Origin: an uncultured Flavobacteriales bacterium
GTDB taxonomy: Bacteria; Bacteroidota; Bacteroidia; Flavobacteriales_D; Sanyastnellaceae
Direction: 5' to 3'
DNA length: 57,808 nucleotides
NCBI GenBank assembly: GCA_938084585.1
Contig: CALKFF010000046.1
Location: 1 to 57,808 of the forward strand
The position numbers were made by a program, and so were the translations under genes. This document shows, piece after piece, positions 1 through 8,454 of this stretch (position 1 is the stretch's first letter; each line of letters starts with the position of its first letter). A model generated the notes under the pieces. It was not told the DNA's origin, searched no databases, and worked only from the letters and a program-made list of their open reading frames with translations.

Positions 1-226
1 CAAACCCAAACGTCGGGTCGTCCAACACCGAGTCCACCTCACCGCCTTGCCAGTCGGAAATCAGGTGGAACCCCACGTGCCGCCATTTGTCCAGCAGCAA
101 GATGTCGGCCTTGGTTTCAGGAGCGTTTTCGGGCTGCGTGGTTGGGGTCTTGGCGGCTTGGCCCATGCTTAACAGGCTCACCGCCGCCATGGCACAGGTC
201 AGAAAAAGGGCGCGTGTGATGTTCAT
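1..226 (-). CDS. Secreted protein, N-terminal fragment
   Basis: Only the first 75 codons are in the window; the gene runs off the left edge. The start ATG is at 226-224. The product opens with a clear Sec signal peptide (basic N-terminus MNITR, hydrophobic core about residues 6-20, likely cleavage after GQA near residue 24), followed by a polar Thr/Pro/Glu stretch and a region containing LLLDKWRHVGFHL. I do not recognise the family. It is divergent from the RmlD-type gene, with 129 bases between the two starts. The signal peptide is solid; the function is unknown. Confidence 0.7.
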   Translation of the reverse strand, partial: MNITRALFLTCAMAAVSLLSMGQAAKTPTTQPENAPETKADILLLDKWRHVGFHLISDWQGGEVDSVLDDPTFGF

Positions 227-343
227 GGAGGTGGGTTTTTGGGTTCGCATTCGACAGGTCAAGCACCGTGCCAAACCCGTTTATTTACATAACTCTACGA
301 GAGAGATTCGGGAGGGTTGCACTTCTCCCTGCTTTTTTTGCGG

Positions 344-351
344 TTTCTTTG
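344..351 (+). promoter_or_regulatory. Candidate -7 box 4 nt before the RmlD-type gene
   Basis: TTTCTTTG matches TAnnTTTG at seven of eight positions and ends four bases before the ATG at 356. No well-spaced -33 TTG is visible. The call rests mainly on the same spacing recurring at many other genes in this window. Confidence 0.35.
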
Positions 352-355
352 ACCC

Positions 356-1237
356 ATGCAGGAGGGCGATCGCGCAACACGGGTGTTGGTGACTGGCGCA
401 AAGGGCCAGCTGGGTTCTCGCTTGGTGGAATTCGGCGGGCGTCGGAGAACCCTGCACGTCGTAGGTCTTGACCAATCGGCCCTGGACATCACCGACCCAT
501 CGTCCATCCATGACGCTTTGGCGGAACACACCCCCGACGTGGTGGTCAACGCAGCGGCTTACACGGAGGTGGACTTGGCGGAGCGTGAACCGGAACGGGC
601 GTTCGACATCAACGGCCAAGGGGTGAAATACCTGGCCGAGGCCTGCAGCCAACACGGAGTGGCTTTGATTCACGTGAGCACTGATTACGTGTTCGGTAAA
701 GTAGATCGGGTTCCTTTGGGTCCTTTGGAGCCCACCGGCCCGTTGGGGGTCTATGGCGCCAGCAAACTCGAAGGGGAGGAGGCGTTCTTGGCGAGCGGCG
801 TCAACGGTGCAGTGGTCCGGGTGGCGTGGTTGTACGACGCACGTGGAAGCAACTTTCTCACGACCATGCTGCGGTTGGCCGAACAGCACGGCCGGTTGAA
901 GGTGGTGAAGGACCAACACGGGGTCCCCACGTCCGCCCCAGCGTTGGCGGAGGCGTTGCTCGACATGGCCGAGCGCGGACAGGCCATGCCGCAGGGCATC
1001 CGTCACTTCGCCCACGCCGGACATACCACTTGGCACGGATTCGCTTCGGCCATCGTGGGGCATGCCGGATTGGACGTTCCTGTGGAGGCTGTGGCCTCCG
1101 ACGCGTTTCCCACCGCGGCCACCCGGCCGGCGTGGAGTGTGTTGGACGGCGCGCCCTTGCACCAGGAGATGGGATGGACCTTCGAATCCTGGCAAAATGC
1201 CCTGGGGGCGTGCTGGGAATTGCGGGAGGAAGGTTGA
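356..1237 (+). CDS. rfbD: dTDP-4-dehydrorhamnose reductase (RmlD/RfbD family)
   Basis: NAD(P)H-dependent reductase for the last step of dTDP-L-rhamnose synthesis, a cytosolic precursor of cell-surface polysaccharide. The 293-residue product is normal length for the family. It shows the Rossmann motif GAKGQLG at residues 14-20, the family signature around LDITD (43-47), NAAAYTEVD (65-73), STDYVF (108-113) and the extended-SDR catalytic pair Y133xxxK137 in YGASK. The ATG at 356 leaves a short seven-residue lead before the first beta strand. The phosphohexomutase gene follows after 12 bases and is probably co-transcribed. The fold is certain; the exact sugar substrate is inferred from family membership. 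Confidence 0.9.
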   Translation: MQEGDRATRVLVTGAKGQLGSRLVEFGGRRRTLHVVGLDQSALDITDPSSIHDALAEHTPDVVVNAAAYTEVDLAEREPERAFDINGQGVKYLAEACSQHGVALIHVSTDYVFGKVDRVPLGPLEPTGPLGVYGASKLEGEEAFLASGVNGAVVRVAWLYDARGSNFLTTMLRLAEQHGRLKVVKDQHGVPTSAPALAEALLDMAERGQAMPQGIRHFAHAGHTTWHGFASAIVGHAGLDVPVEAVASDAFPTAATRPAWSVLDGAPLHQEMGWTFESWQNALGACWELREEG

Positions 1238-1249
1238 ACTTTGGGGTCC

Positions 1250-3013
1250 ATGAACGACCAGGATCTCTTGAAGGAGGTCAAGGCCAAAGCGCAGGCCTGG
1301 ACCCAAGCCCCCCACGACGAACACACGCAGCGCACGGTGCGCATTTGGTTGGATACGTGCGACCAGGACGACGACGCCCGGGAGGCGTTGATCGACGCGT
1401 TTTACACCGACTTGTCCTTTGGGACAGGCGGTTTGCGGGGCAAAATGGGCCCTGGCACCAACCGCATCAACGCCACCACGATCGCCTTGGCCACACAAGG
1501 TTTGGCGAACCACCTGTTGAAGATGCACGGCGCACCCATTTTGGAGCAACCGCTCCGCGTGGCCATCGCGTGCGACAGCCGCCATCAGAGCCAAGAGTTT
1601 GCGCAGATCACCGCCGAGGTGCTCGCCGCGAGTGGGTTGGAGCCATGGTTGTACCCCGAGTTGCGTCCCACCCCACAATTGTCTTGGACGGTGCGCGAGT
1701 TGGATGCAGTGGCCGGTGTGGTGGTGACTGCGAGCCACAACCCGTCCATCTACAACGGATACAAAGTCTACGCCGCCGACGGTGGGCAGGTGGTCGCACC
1801 AGAAGATGCCCAGCTTGTGGCGGAAGTGAGGGCGTTGTCCACGGACCAGCCCGTGGCCCGAACCCAAGATGGCATTCACGTGCTGGACGCAACTTGGGAT
1901 GACCGTTACCGCGACGTGTTGGCCTCGTTCCGGTTGTCGCCAGATTTGGTGGCGAACGGGTCGGATTTGACCATTGCGTACACCGGCTTGCACGGCACAG
2001 GGGCGCTCGCCGTGCCTGCAGCCTTGAAGGCCTTTGGATTCAGAAACGTCCATGAAGTGCCCTCCCAGGCGATTCCGGATGGGGCGTTTCCCACAGTGCA
2101 CAGCCCCAACCCCGAGGAAGGGGCGGCGCTGGCCGAGGCCGTGGCCTTGGCCAAGCAGGTCGGGGCCGCCATCGTGATGGGCACCGACCCCGATTCAGAC
2201 CGCGTGGGCATCGCTGTGCCGGACGGCGACGGGTTCCGTTTGCTGAATGGCAACGAGACGGCGGCGCTCTTGGTGGACCATGTGCTGGCCAAATGGCAAG
2301 CTGCCGGCAAACTTGACCGCCCCTCGTTTGTGGCCAAAACGGTGGTGACCACTGACCTGTTGGCCGAATTGGCCAAAGAATATGGCGTGGAGGTGCGCGA
2401 GACGTTGACGGGGTTCAAGTTCATCGCCGAAGCCATCCGTCAAGAAGAGGGCAAACTGCAGTACGTGGCTGGAGGAGAGGAGAGCTACGGCTACCTCGTC
2501 GGGGACGCCGTGCGCGACAAGGATGCGGTTCAGAGTTGCTGCTTGTTGGCGGAGCTTGCCCACGAGTTGGACCGGGCAGGCGAGACCATGTTGGGCCGTT
2601 TGGCCTCCATCCACAAGCGCCACAAGGCCTACAAAGAAGGGTTGGTGAGCCTGGTCAAGGAGGGCCGCAATGGCAAGGCGGAAATCGACGCCATGATGAA
2701 GGGGTTCCGCACGTCGCCCCCACAGGAACTGGCAGGGGAGGCCGTGGTCGAGATCTTGGACTTCCAAACCCGCGAAGCCCGCAACCCGCAAGGGGAAGTG
2801 CTCCGTGCGTTGCCCCAAGCGGCGTCCAACGTGATGCAATTTGTGACCCAAGAAGGGTCGCGCGTGACGGTGCGTCCGTCCGGCACCGAGCCCAAGATCA
2901 AGTGTTACGCGAGCGTTTCTGCTTCTTGGACCGACGACGTCTCTCACGACGAGATGATGAATCGTCTTCAGCGTCGGGTGGAGGCTCATTTTGAAGCCCT
3001 GGGCGTCCGTTGA
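1250..3013 (+). CDS. pgm: Phosphoglucomutase/phosphomannomutase family protein
   Basis: Alpha-D-phosphohexomutase that moves phosphate between C1 and C6 of glucose or mannose, feeding nucleotide-sugar synthesis. All family signatures are present in the 587-residue product: FGTGGLRG (57-64), the phosphoserine loop TASHNP (160-165, Ser162), the metal-binding loop DPDSDR (313-318), the sugar-binding GGEESYGY (408-415) and the phosphate-binding RPSGTEPK (542-549). I use the ATG at 1250; a TTG three codons earlier is also open. Length and loops resemble the PGM2-like mutases of Bacteroidota more than the short bacterial Pgm. The last 116 bases overlap the convergent CvpA-like gene. Confidence 0.93.
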   Translation: MNDQDLLKEVKAKAQAWTQAPHDEHTQRTVRIWLDTCDQDDDAREALIDAFYTDLSFGTGGLRGKMGPGTNRINATTIALATQGLANHLLKMHGAPILEQPLRVAIACDSRHQSQEFAQITAEVLAASGLEPWLYPELRPTPQLSWTVRELDAVAGVVVTASHNPSIYNGYKVYAADGGQVVAPEDAQLVAEVRALSTDQPVARTQDGIHVLDATWDDRYRDVLASFRLSPDLVANGSDLTIAYTGLHGTGALAVPAALKAFGFRNVHEVPSQAIPDGAFPTVHSPNPEEGAALAEAVALAKQVGAAIVMGTDPDSDRVGIAVPDGDGFRLLNGNETAALLVDHVLAKWQAAGKLDRPSFVAKTVVTTDLLAELAKEYGVEVRETLTGFKFIAEAIRQEEGKLQYVAGGEESYGYLVGDAVRDKDAVQSCCLLAELAHELDRAGETMLGRLASIHKRHKAYKEGLVSLVKEGRNGKAEIDAMMKGFRTSPPQELAGEAVVEILDFQTREARNPQGEVLRALPQAASNVMQFVTQEGSRVTVRPSGTEPKIKCYASVSASWTDDVSHDEMMNRLQRRVEAHFEALGVR

Positions 3014-3524
3014 GGTCCGGCACCTGAAGGTCCCTCACGTCAAGGTTGGGGGCCAGCATGGGCGCCACCGCTTCCACAGGCCCGAGCAAGACGCTCTCGC
3101 CGCTTTGGTTGGGGATCCAGCTTCGTGATCCCGTCACGCTCGTGACGAGCAAGATGACGAAGGAGAGGATGAGCCACATTTTGGCGAGCCCAAACACCGC
3201 CCCGGCCAGCTTGTTGACGAACCCCATGGCCACGAGGTCCAAGGCCTTTTCAATGAGCTTGGCCACGAGTTGGACCACGACGACCACCGCCAAAAAGGTG
3301 ATGGCGAGGGACGCCATGTGGATGGAATTGGCCGACCAGGACACGTGGGGGGCGAGTTGCTCTGCGGCGAGGTGAGATCCATGGGCCGCGGCGGCGATGC
3401 CACCGGCCAACCCTACAAGGGATGCCACGGAGAAGACGAGCCCTTTTGTGAACCCGCGAACGGCGCCGACCAACAGGGTCAGAAAAATCACAATGTCCAG
3501 GGGGGCCAAGGGCAGGTTTTCCAT
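2898..3524 (-). CDS. CvpA family inner-membrane protein
   Basis: Integral membrane protein of the CvpA family (linked in enterobacteria to colicin V export and envelope stress). The 208-residue product has about four hydrophobic segments (roughly residues 8-30, 31-48, 70-90 and 104-130) and the typical opening APLDIVIFLTLLVGAVRGFTKG. The ATG at 3524 fits this opening; upstream codons in the frame look non-coding. After the normal CvpA end near residue 165 it carries an unusual tail, acidic and then strongly basic (SRRERRRRSKKQKRSRNT). Residues 171-208 are encoded on the strand opposite the end of the phosphohexomutase gene. The membrane family call is good; the role here is unknown. Confidence 0.8.
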   Translation of the reverse strand: MENLPLAPLDIVIFLTLLVGAVRGFTKGLVFSVASLVGLAGGIAAAAHGSHLAAEQLAPHVSWSANSIHMASLAITFLAVVVVVQLVAKLIEKALDLVAMGFVNKLAGAVFGLAKMWLILSFVILLVTSVTGSRSWIPNQSGESVLLGPVEAVAPMLAPNLDVRDLQVPDLNGRPGLQNEPPPDAEDDSSSRRERRRRSKKQKRSRNT

Positions 3525-3573
3525 GTGCAGGCAGGCGTGCCGCCAAGGTAGGGGGTAACTTCGCCTGGACGCC

Positions 3574-4086
3574 ATGGCCCTTTCTGAAGATTCACCACGA
3601 GTTGTTGTTCGTTCCTGCGCCCCGTCGGAGGTGGCTGTGGTGCATGGACTCATCGTGGAATTGGCCCGTTACGAGCGCGCCGAGCAGGAAGTCGCCCTGA
3701 CTGTGGAGACTTTGCGGTCGGACATGGCCCAGGGCCGTTTTGAGTGCTTCGTGGCCGAGGCGTCAGGCCAAATCGTGGGCATGGCCCTTCACCACGCGCG
3801 GTACAGCACGTGGAAAGGCTTGACGTGGTACCTCGAGGATTTGGTCGTCACTGAACCTTGGCGCGGCCAGGGTGTCGGCCGGTCCCTGTTCCGCGCCGTG
3901 GCCGCCCATGCGAGGTCGGTGAACGCCAAGCGCCTGGAGTGGCAAGTGTTGGATTGGAACGAACCAGCGATCGGCTTCTACAAGACGTTGGGGGCGTCGT
4001 TGACGGACACCTGGCTCAACGGCCGATTGACTGACGAAGATTTGGCGACGTTGCCCTCGCCGGCCAACTTTGCAGCGCATGGCTGA
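3574..4086 (+). CDS. GNAT family N-acetyltransferase, diamine/thialysine acetyltransferase-like
   Basis: Cytosolic acetyl-CoA-dependent N-acetyltransferase of 170 residues, normal for a single GNAT domain. The acetyl-CoA pyrophosphate loop is RGQGVGR (97-103), preceded by STWKGLTWYLEDL (78-90). That stretch is characteristic of the spermidine/diamine N-acetyltransferase (SSAT-like) branch, and a typical C-terminal NEPAIGFY segment follows. Polyamine or thialysine substrates are therefore likely but not shown by the sequence. The gene is divergent from the CvpA gene (49 bases between starts) and its stop overlaps the aspartate kinase start by eight bases, so the two are probably one transcript. 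Confidence 0.82.
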   Translation: MALSEDSPRVVVRSCAPSEVAVVHGLIVELARYERAEQEVALTVETLRSDMAQGRFECFVAEASGQIVGMALHHARYSTWKGLTWYLEDLVVTEPWRGQGVGRSLFRAVAAHARSVNAKRLEWQVLDWNEPAIGFYKTLGASLTDTWLNGRLTDEDLATLPSPANFAAHG

Positions 4087-5347
4087 GCAAGTCCCACGTT
4101 CCACCCACAAGTTTGGCGGCGCCTCGGTGAAGGACGCCGCGGCCATCCGCCGGGTGGGTCAACTCTTGGCAAACCACCTGCGCCCCGAGGAACAGGCTGT
4201 GGTGGTGGTTTCGGCGATGGGAAAAACCACCAACGCCTTGGAAGAGGTGTGGCGCACTGCTGGCCCCGAGCAGGAAGGACGTTGGGACGACATTGTGCAG
4301 GCGCACCTTGACGTGGCGGCTGAACTTGGCCTCGACGTGGCCGACCGGCTCCAAGGCGTGTTCAAGGCGTCGTGGCAAGAAGCCCAATCGGCCCCACACG
4401 ACGGCCTCACCGAAGCGGCGTACGACGCCTTTGTGTCGGCCGGGGAACTGGCCAGCACCACCTTGGTGGCGGCTTGGTGTGTGGCCCAGGGGCTGGACGC
4501 GGTGTGGTGGGACGTGCGCGAAACGGTGCGCACCTCTGGACCGCACCGGCACGCGAGGGTGGACGAAGCCGCTTTGGGGGACGCAGGGGCGTCGCTTCGC
4601 GAGTCGTTGGCAGCGTCTCAGGTGATCGTCACCCAAGGGTTCATCGGACGGCACGACAGCGGCAGGACGTCAACCCTCGGGCGAGAGGGGTCGGACTACA
4701 GCGCGGCCCTCCTGGCTGTGGCGGTCGGGGCCGAGTCGGTGACCATTTGGAAGGACGTGCCAGGCATGATGAACGCCGACCCCAAGTGGCATCCCGAAGC
4801 CCAAACCGTGCCCAAGGTGGACCATGCAGAAGCCCTCGAGTTGAGTTATTACGGGGCGAGCGTCATCCACCCTCGGACCGTCAAGCCCTTGCAGCAGCGG
4901 GGCCTTCCGCTTTGGATTCGGTCGTTTTTGTCGCCTGAAGGCCCGGCGACCCTCATCGACGACTTCCCGGATTTGGTGCCGGACCAGCCCATGTTCATTT
5001 GGCGCGACGACCAAGTGTGGGTGGAGGTGGCGACCTCCGACCAGAGTTTCTTGGCGGAAGACCACCTCAAGGACCTTTTTTCTGCCTTGGACCGTGCCGG
5101 GGTGCATGTGCGCATGATGCAACAGCACGCGACGCACTTTGGGTTGGTGACCGACCGCGACGACATCCGCCTCCAGACCCTGGAAGAGCTGCTGAGTCAG
5201 GCCTTTCAGGTGCGTCGAGAAGACGGGTTGTTGTTGCTCACCGTGCGCCATGGAGACGTCGCAGTGGTGCGCGAATTGACGGCGGATCGAGAGGTTGTGG
5301 TGGAGCAGGTGGCGGGGGTCACCACGCGTCGCTTGATGAGGAATTGA
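4079..5347 (+). CDS. lysC: Aspartate kinase
   Basis: Phosphorylates L-aspartate, the first step toward lysine/diaminopimelate, threonine and methionine. The N-terminal kinase signature KFGGASV is at residues 11-17 and the aspartate-binding GREGSDYSAALL lies near residues 200-211; a C-terminal region of about 120 residues looks like ACT-type regulatory domains. At 422 residues it is a monofunctional enzyme rather than a fusion with homoserine dehydrogenase. The ATG at 4079 overlaps the stop of the acetyltransferase gene; a TTG at 4070 is a less likely start. A rho-independent terminator follows at 5462. Confidence 0.92.
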   Translation: MAEQVPRSTHKFGGASVKDAAAIRRVGQLLANHLRPEEQAVVVVSAMGKTTNALEEVWRTAGPEQEGRWDDIVQAHLDVAAELGLDVADRLQGVFKASWQEAQSAPHDGLTEAAYDAFVSAGELASTTLVAAWCVAQGLDAVWWDVRETVRTSGPHRHARVDEAALGDAGASLRESLAASQVIVTQGFIGRHDSGRTSTLGREGSDYSAALLAVAVGAESVTIWKDVPGMMNADPKWHPEAQTVPKVDHAEALELSYYGASVIHPRTVKPLQQRGLPLWIRSFLSPEGPATLIDDFPDLVPDQPMFIWRDDQVWVEVATSDQSFLAEDHLKDLFSALDRAGVHVRMMQQHATHFGLVTDRDDIRLQTLEELLSQAFQVRREDGLLLLTVRHGDVAVVRELTADREVVVEQVAGVTTRRLMRN

Positions 5348-5461
5348 TTCCCCATCGCTTGTTTTTCCCAAACATTTGATTCACATTGCCTGAGCCAAGG
5401 GATTGGTCTCCTTTGGCGCGGTAGGATGAACGCAAGTTCTTCCTAGTTCAATGTCAAGTGG

Positions 5462-5490
5462 GGCGGGACGCAGGTCCCGCCTTTTCTTTT
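5462..5490 (+). terminator. Rho-independent terminator downstream of aspartate kinase
   Basis: A perfect 8-bp stem, GGCGGGAC (5462-5469) with GTCCCGCC (5474-5481), and a four-base GCAG loop are followed directly by TTTTCTTTT. It lies 115 bases after the aspartate kinase stop, leaving a rather long 3' untranslated stretch with no visible gene in it. Confidence 0.85.
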
Positions 5491-5518
5491 GCCCTGAAAT
5501 GCAGGCAATCGGGACGGT

Positions 5519-5740
5519 TCAGTACTCGTCCTCGTTGAAGAAAAAGTCTTCTTTGGAAGGGTAGTCTGGCCAGATGTCCTCAATGGTGTCGAACGACTCG
5601 CCGTCGTCTTCCAACTGTTGAAGGTTCTCCACGACTTCCAAGGGCGCACCGGTGCGCATCGAAAAATCGATGAGCTCGTCTTTGGTGGCGGGCCAAGGGG
5701 CGTCTTCCAAGTAGGAAGCCAATTCGAGTGTCCAATACAT
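5519..5740 (-). CDS. DUF2795 family small acidic protein
   Basis: A 73-residue acidic protein that I recognise as a conserved Bacteroidota family; DUF2795 is the likely domain. The start at MYWTLELASYLEDAPWP matches the conserved opening, and the highly conserved end EDIWPDYPSKEDFFFNEDEY is present. No enzyme motif, signal peptide or membrane segment is visible. The function is unknown; it may be a small regulatory or RNA-binding adaptor. The start at 5740 is supported by a well-formed promoter at 5759-5788, which rules out the longer frame that begins at 5788. Confidence 0.8.
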   Translation of the reverse strand: MYWTLELASYLEDAPWPATKDELIDFSMRTGAPLEVVENLQQLEDDGESFDTIEDIWPDYPSKEDFFFNEDEY

Positions 5741-5758
5741 GCGTCTTGCTTCTGCGCG

Positions 5759-5788
5759 CAAAAATAACCGAATCTCAATGCGAGTCAA
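5759..5788 (-). promoter_or_regulatory. Bacteroidota-type promoter for the DUF2795 gene
   Basis: Read on the minus strand: TTG (5788-5786), a 19-base spacer, then TATTTTTG (5766-5759), an exact match to the -33/-7 consensus TTG-N19-TAnnTTTG. Transcription would start near 5753, giving a leader of about a dozen bases. Confidence 0.75.
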
Positions 5789-5791
5789 GCC

Positions 5792-6334
5792 CTAGGGCAA
5801 CCAAGGCACGTCGCCTTCGCCGTCCTCGTGGGCCAGCCATCGTCCCAGCATGAACAGCGCGTCGGACAGTCTGTTCAATTGCCGCAACATCAAAGGGTCG
5901 ATGGGTTCGGCCCTGTTCAAGGCCACGCAGCGCCGCTCGGCACGGCGGCACACGGTGCGGGCGACATGGGCGTCCACGGCCGACGCAGGCCCGCTGGGCA
6001 AGACGAACGTGGTCAAGGCCGGCAATCTGGCCTCCATCTCGTCCATCCAAGCCTCGAGCTTGGCGTCCCCGTCAGGATCCAAGGCGGGCAGCTTTTCTGC
6101 AAAGGCAGGGTCGGTGGTGGCCAAGTGGCTGCCCATGGCAAACAGGTCGCCTTGGATGCGCGTGAGGTGCGCCGACCACGGTGCCACAGAAGGGTGGGTG
6201 CCCACACGTCCCAGGACCGCGTTGAGTTCGTCCAAGGTGCCGTAGGCCTCGATGCGGAGGTCGTCTTTGCCGATGCGGCTTCCCCCAAACAGGCCTGTGG
6301 TGCCGTCGTCTCCGGTGCGTGTGTAAATGCGCAT
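5792..6334 (-). CDS. Cob(I)alamin adenosyltransferase, PduO type
   Basis: Transfers the adenosyl group of ATP to cob(I)alamin to make coenzyme B12 (adenosylcobalamin). The 180-residue product begins with the diagnostic ATP-binding segment TRTGDDGTTGLFGG (residues 5-18), then RIEAYGTLDELNA, and later the conserved FVLPSG...RTVCRRAERR region, all typical of the PduO-type trimer. Its likely client is methylmalonyl-CoA mutase, since methylmalonyl-CoA epimerase is encoded at 17434. The gene is divergent from the dCMP deaminase gene, with 35 bases between start codons. Confidence 0.92.
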   Translation of the reverse strand: MRIYTRTGDDGTTGLFGGSRIGKDDLRIEAYGTLDELNAVLGRVGTHPSVAPWSAHLTRIQGDLFAMGSHLATTDPAFAEKLPALDPDGDAKLEAWMDEMEARLPALTTFVLPSGPASAVDAHVARTVCRRAERRCVALNRAEPIDPLMLRQLNRLSDALFMLGRWLAHEDGEGDVPWLP

Positions 6335-6355
6335 GCCGCAAGCTACGACGGGGTG

Positions 6356-6363
6356 TACCTTTG
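6356..6363 (+). promoter_or_regulatory. -7 box 6 nt before dCMP deaminase
   Basis: TACCTTTG is an exact TAnnTTTG match ending six bases before the ATG at 6370. Initiation four to six bases after such a box would give a transcript with essentially no leader. A good -33 TTG is not evident. Confidence 0.5.
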
Positions 6364-6369
6364 GCCTTC

Positions 6370-6789
6370 ATGGACGAGAAGCAACTGCGATACGACCAAG
6401 CGTACATGCGGATGGCCCACGAATGGGCCCAACTGTCCCATTGCGAGCGCAAGCAGGTTGGCGCGTTGATCGTCAAAGACCAAATGATCATCGCCGACGG
6501 CTACAACGGCACCCCGAGCGGCTTCCCCAACGTCTGCGAAAACGACAAAGGAGAAACCCATTGGTACGTGCTTCATGCCGAGGCCAATGCGATCACCAAG
6601 TTGGCCAAGAGCAACAACAGCGCGCAAGGTGCCACCTTGTACATCACGCTGTCGCCGTGCCGCGAGTGCGCCAAGCTCATCCACCAAGCGGGCATCGTGC
6701 GGGTGGTGTATGCGAGCGCCTACAAGGACCCAAGTGGTTTGGAGTTTTTGAACCAAGCGGGGGTCCAAATCGTTGCTCTTCCTGAATGA
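6370..6789 (+). CDS. Deoxycytidylate (dCMP) deaminase
   Basis: Zinc-dependent conversion of dCMP to dUMP, supplying the thymidylate pathway. The 139-residue product has the cytidine-deaminase zinc signature: H69-A-E71 in LHAEANAI, and C97xxC100 in SPCREC. The extra segment between residues 45 and 65 (NGTPSGFPNVCE) is typical of dCMP deaminase rather than cytidine deaminase. The ATG at 6370 lies right after a -7 promoter box. The stop TGA overlaps the start of the S41 protease gene (ATGA), pointing to translational coupling. Confidence 0.9.
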   Translation: MDEKQLRYDQAYMRMAHEWAQLSHCERKQVGALIVKDQMIIADGYNGTPSGFPNVCENDKGETHWYVLHAEANAITKLAKSNNSAQGATLYITLSPCRECAKLIHQAGIVRVVYASAYKDPSGLEFLNQAGVQIVALPE

Positions 6790-8454
6790 AGAACTGGCAA
6801 CCGTTGGGATTGGCGTTGGCCCTCGTGGTCGGACTTTGGTTGGGCCGGGGCTGTGGCGCCTGGGAATCGGGCCACGACTTGTCCCGCGGCCGGTCGTTCC
6901 ACGAGCACATGGGCGGCTCTGGCGACCAAGCCCGGCTCATGAACGTCTTGCACCGCATCGAAGATTTGTACGTCGACACCTTCGACCGAACCCGACTTGT
7001 CGACGTGGCCATCGAGGCCATGCTGGATGAGTTGGACCCCCACACGGTGTACTTCTCGGGCGAAGAGCTTGCCTCGATGTCGGAAAACATGGAGGGGAAT
7101 TTCGAAGGCATCGGGGTCGAGTTTTTGATTCAGCAAGACACCCTGATGGTGGTGGCCGCCATTCCTGGTGGGCCTTCCGACAAGGCTGGCATCCGCGCCG
7201 GCGATCGCATTGTGGCTGTCGAGGGCGAGGCCATTTCAGGTCCCGAGCTTGACAACAGCCGGGTCATGAAACTGCTCAAGGGGCCGCGCGGCACGGAGGT
7301 CAACCTCGGCATCGACCGACGGGGAGAACCCTTCCAGGTGCACTTGATTCGCGACCGAATCCCCATCCAAAGCGTCGTCGCGTCCTTCATGCTGGAAGAA
7401 GAAGTGGGATACGTCAAGGCCATTCGGTTTGCCGCCAACACCGCCCAAGAGTTCGAGGGCGCATTGTTCAGCCTGGCCGCCCAGGGTGCCACGTCGCTGG
7501 TGGTGGACTTGCGGGGCAACGGCGGGGGCTACTTGAACGCCGTGGTGGACATGCTGGACTTGTTCCTCGACGAAGGCCAAACCATGGTCTACACGGAAGG
7601 CAAATCGTCCCCCCGAAGGAACTACATCTCGCGTCGCCGTGGACCCTACGCAGACTGGCCTGTGGTGGTGCTGGTGGACGAAGGCTCGGCCTCGGCCAGC
7701 GAAATTTTCGCGGGGGCCCTGCAGGACAACGACCGCGGCTTGGTTTTGGGCCGCCGAACGTTCGGGAAGGGCCTGGTGCAAGAAGAATTCCCGGTGCCTG
7801 GGTCAGGCGCCCTGCGGTTGACGGTTGCCCGTTTCTACACGCCAACCGGCCGCGCCATCCAAAAACCCTACGACGCCTACGAGGAGGACTTCGACGTGCG
7901 CTTGGCGTCCGGCGAATTGTACCACGCAGACAGCATGCCGTTGGTCGACTCGTTGAAGTACACCACCCCGATGGGCCGTGAAGTCTTCGGCGGAGGGGGC
8001 ATCGCGCCAGATGTCTTCGTGGCCTGGGACAGCACGGGCACCAGCGGTTGGGTGAGCGAGTGGATTTGGACTGGGGTGTTGCGGGACGCCGTGTTCTCTT
8101 GGATGGACCGCCATCGCGAGGACCTCGAAACGTGCAACGCGGTGCGGGACATCGAGTCGCTCGACGCCTGGACCCAAGACGTGGTCGCTGTGGTTCGCGA
8201 GGAGGCCGAGCGCGGCGGTTGGTCTTGGCGAAACCCCGACGGGGAGGAGGAGGCCAAGTTGCGCCACCGCTTCCTGGCCCAGGTGGTGCGCACATTGTGG
8301 GGCGAGTCGGCGTCGTACGAGGTCTTGATGGACGGCGACGAGGCCGTGGCCCGTGCGCTTCATGCCCTGACCGAGGAATCCAACTTCACCCAGGCGAACG
8401 GCGCAGTATCTTTGAATTCGACAACCTTTGAATCCAACCAAAACAACGAGTCTC

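Noticed and set aside
281-2101. A 606-codon open frame on the minus strand, opposite the RmlD-type and phosphohexomutase genes
   Set aside because: It is antisense to two genes with complete conserved motifs, has a biased His/Gly/Arg/Gln composition and no recognisable domain. It is a by-product of GC-rich codon third positions.
4070-4078. TTG as start of aspartate kinase
   Set aside because: The ATG at 4079 gives the normal N-terminus before KFGGASV and the usual overlap with the upstream stop.
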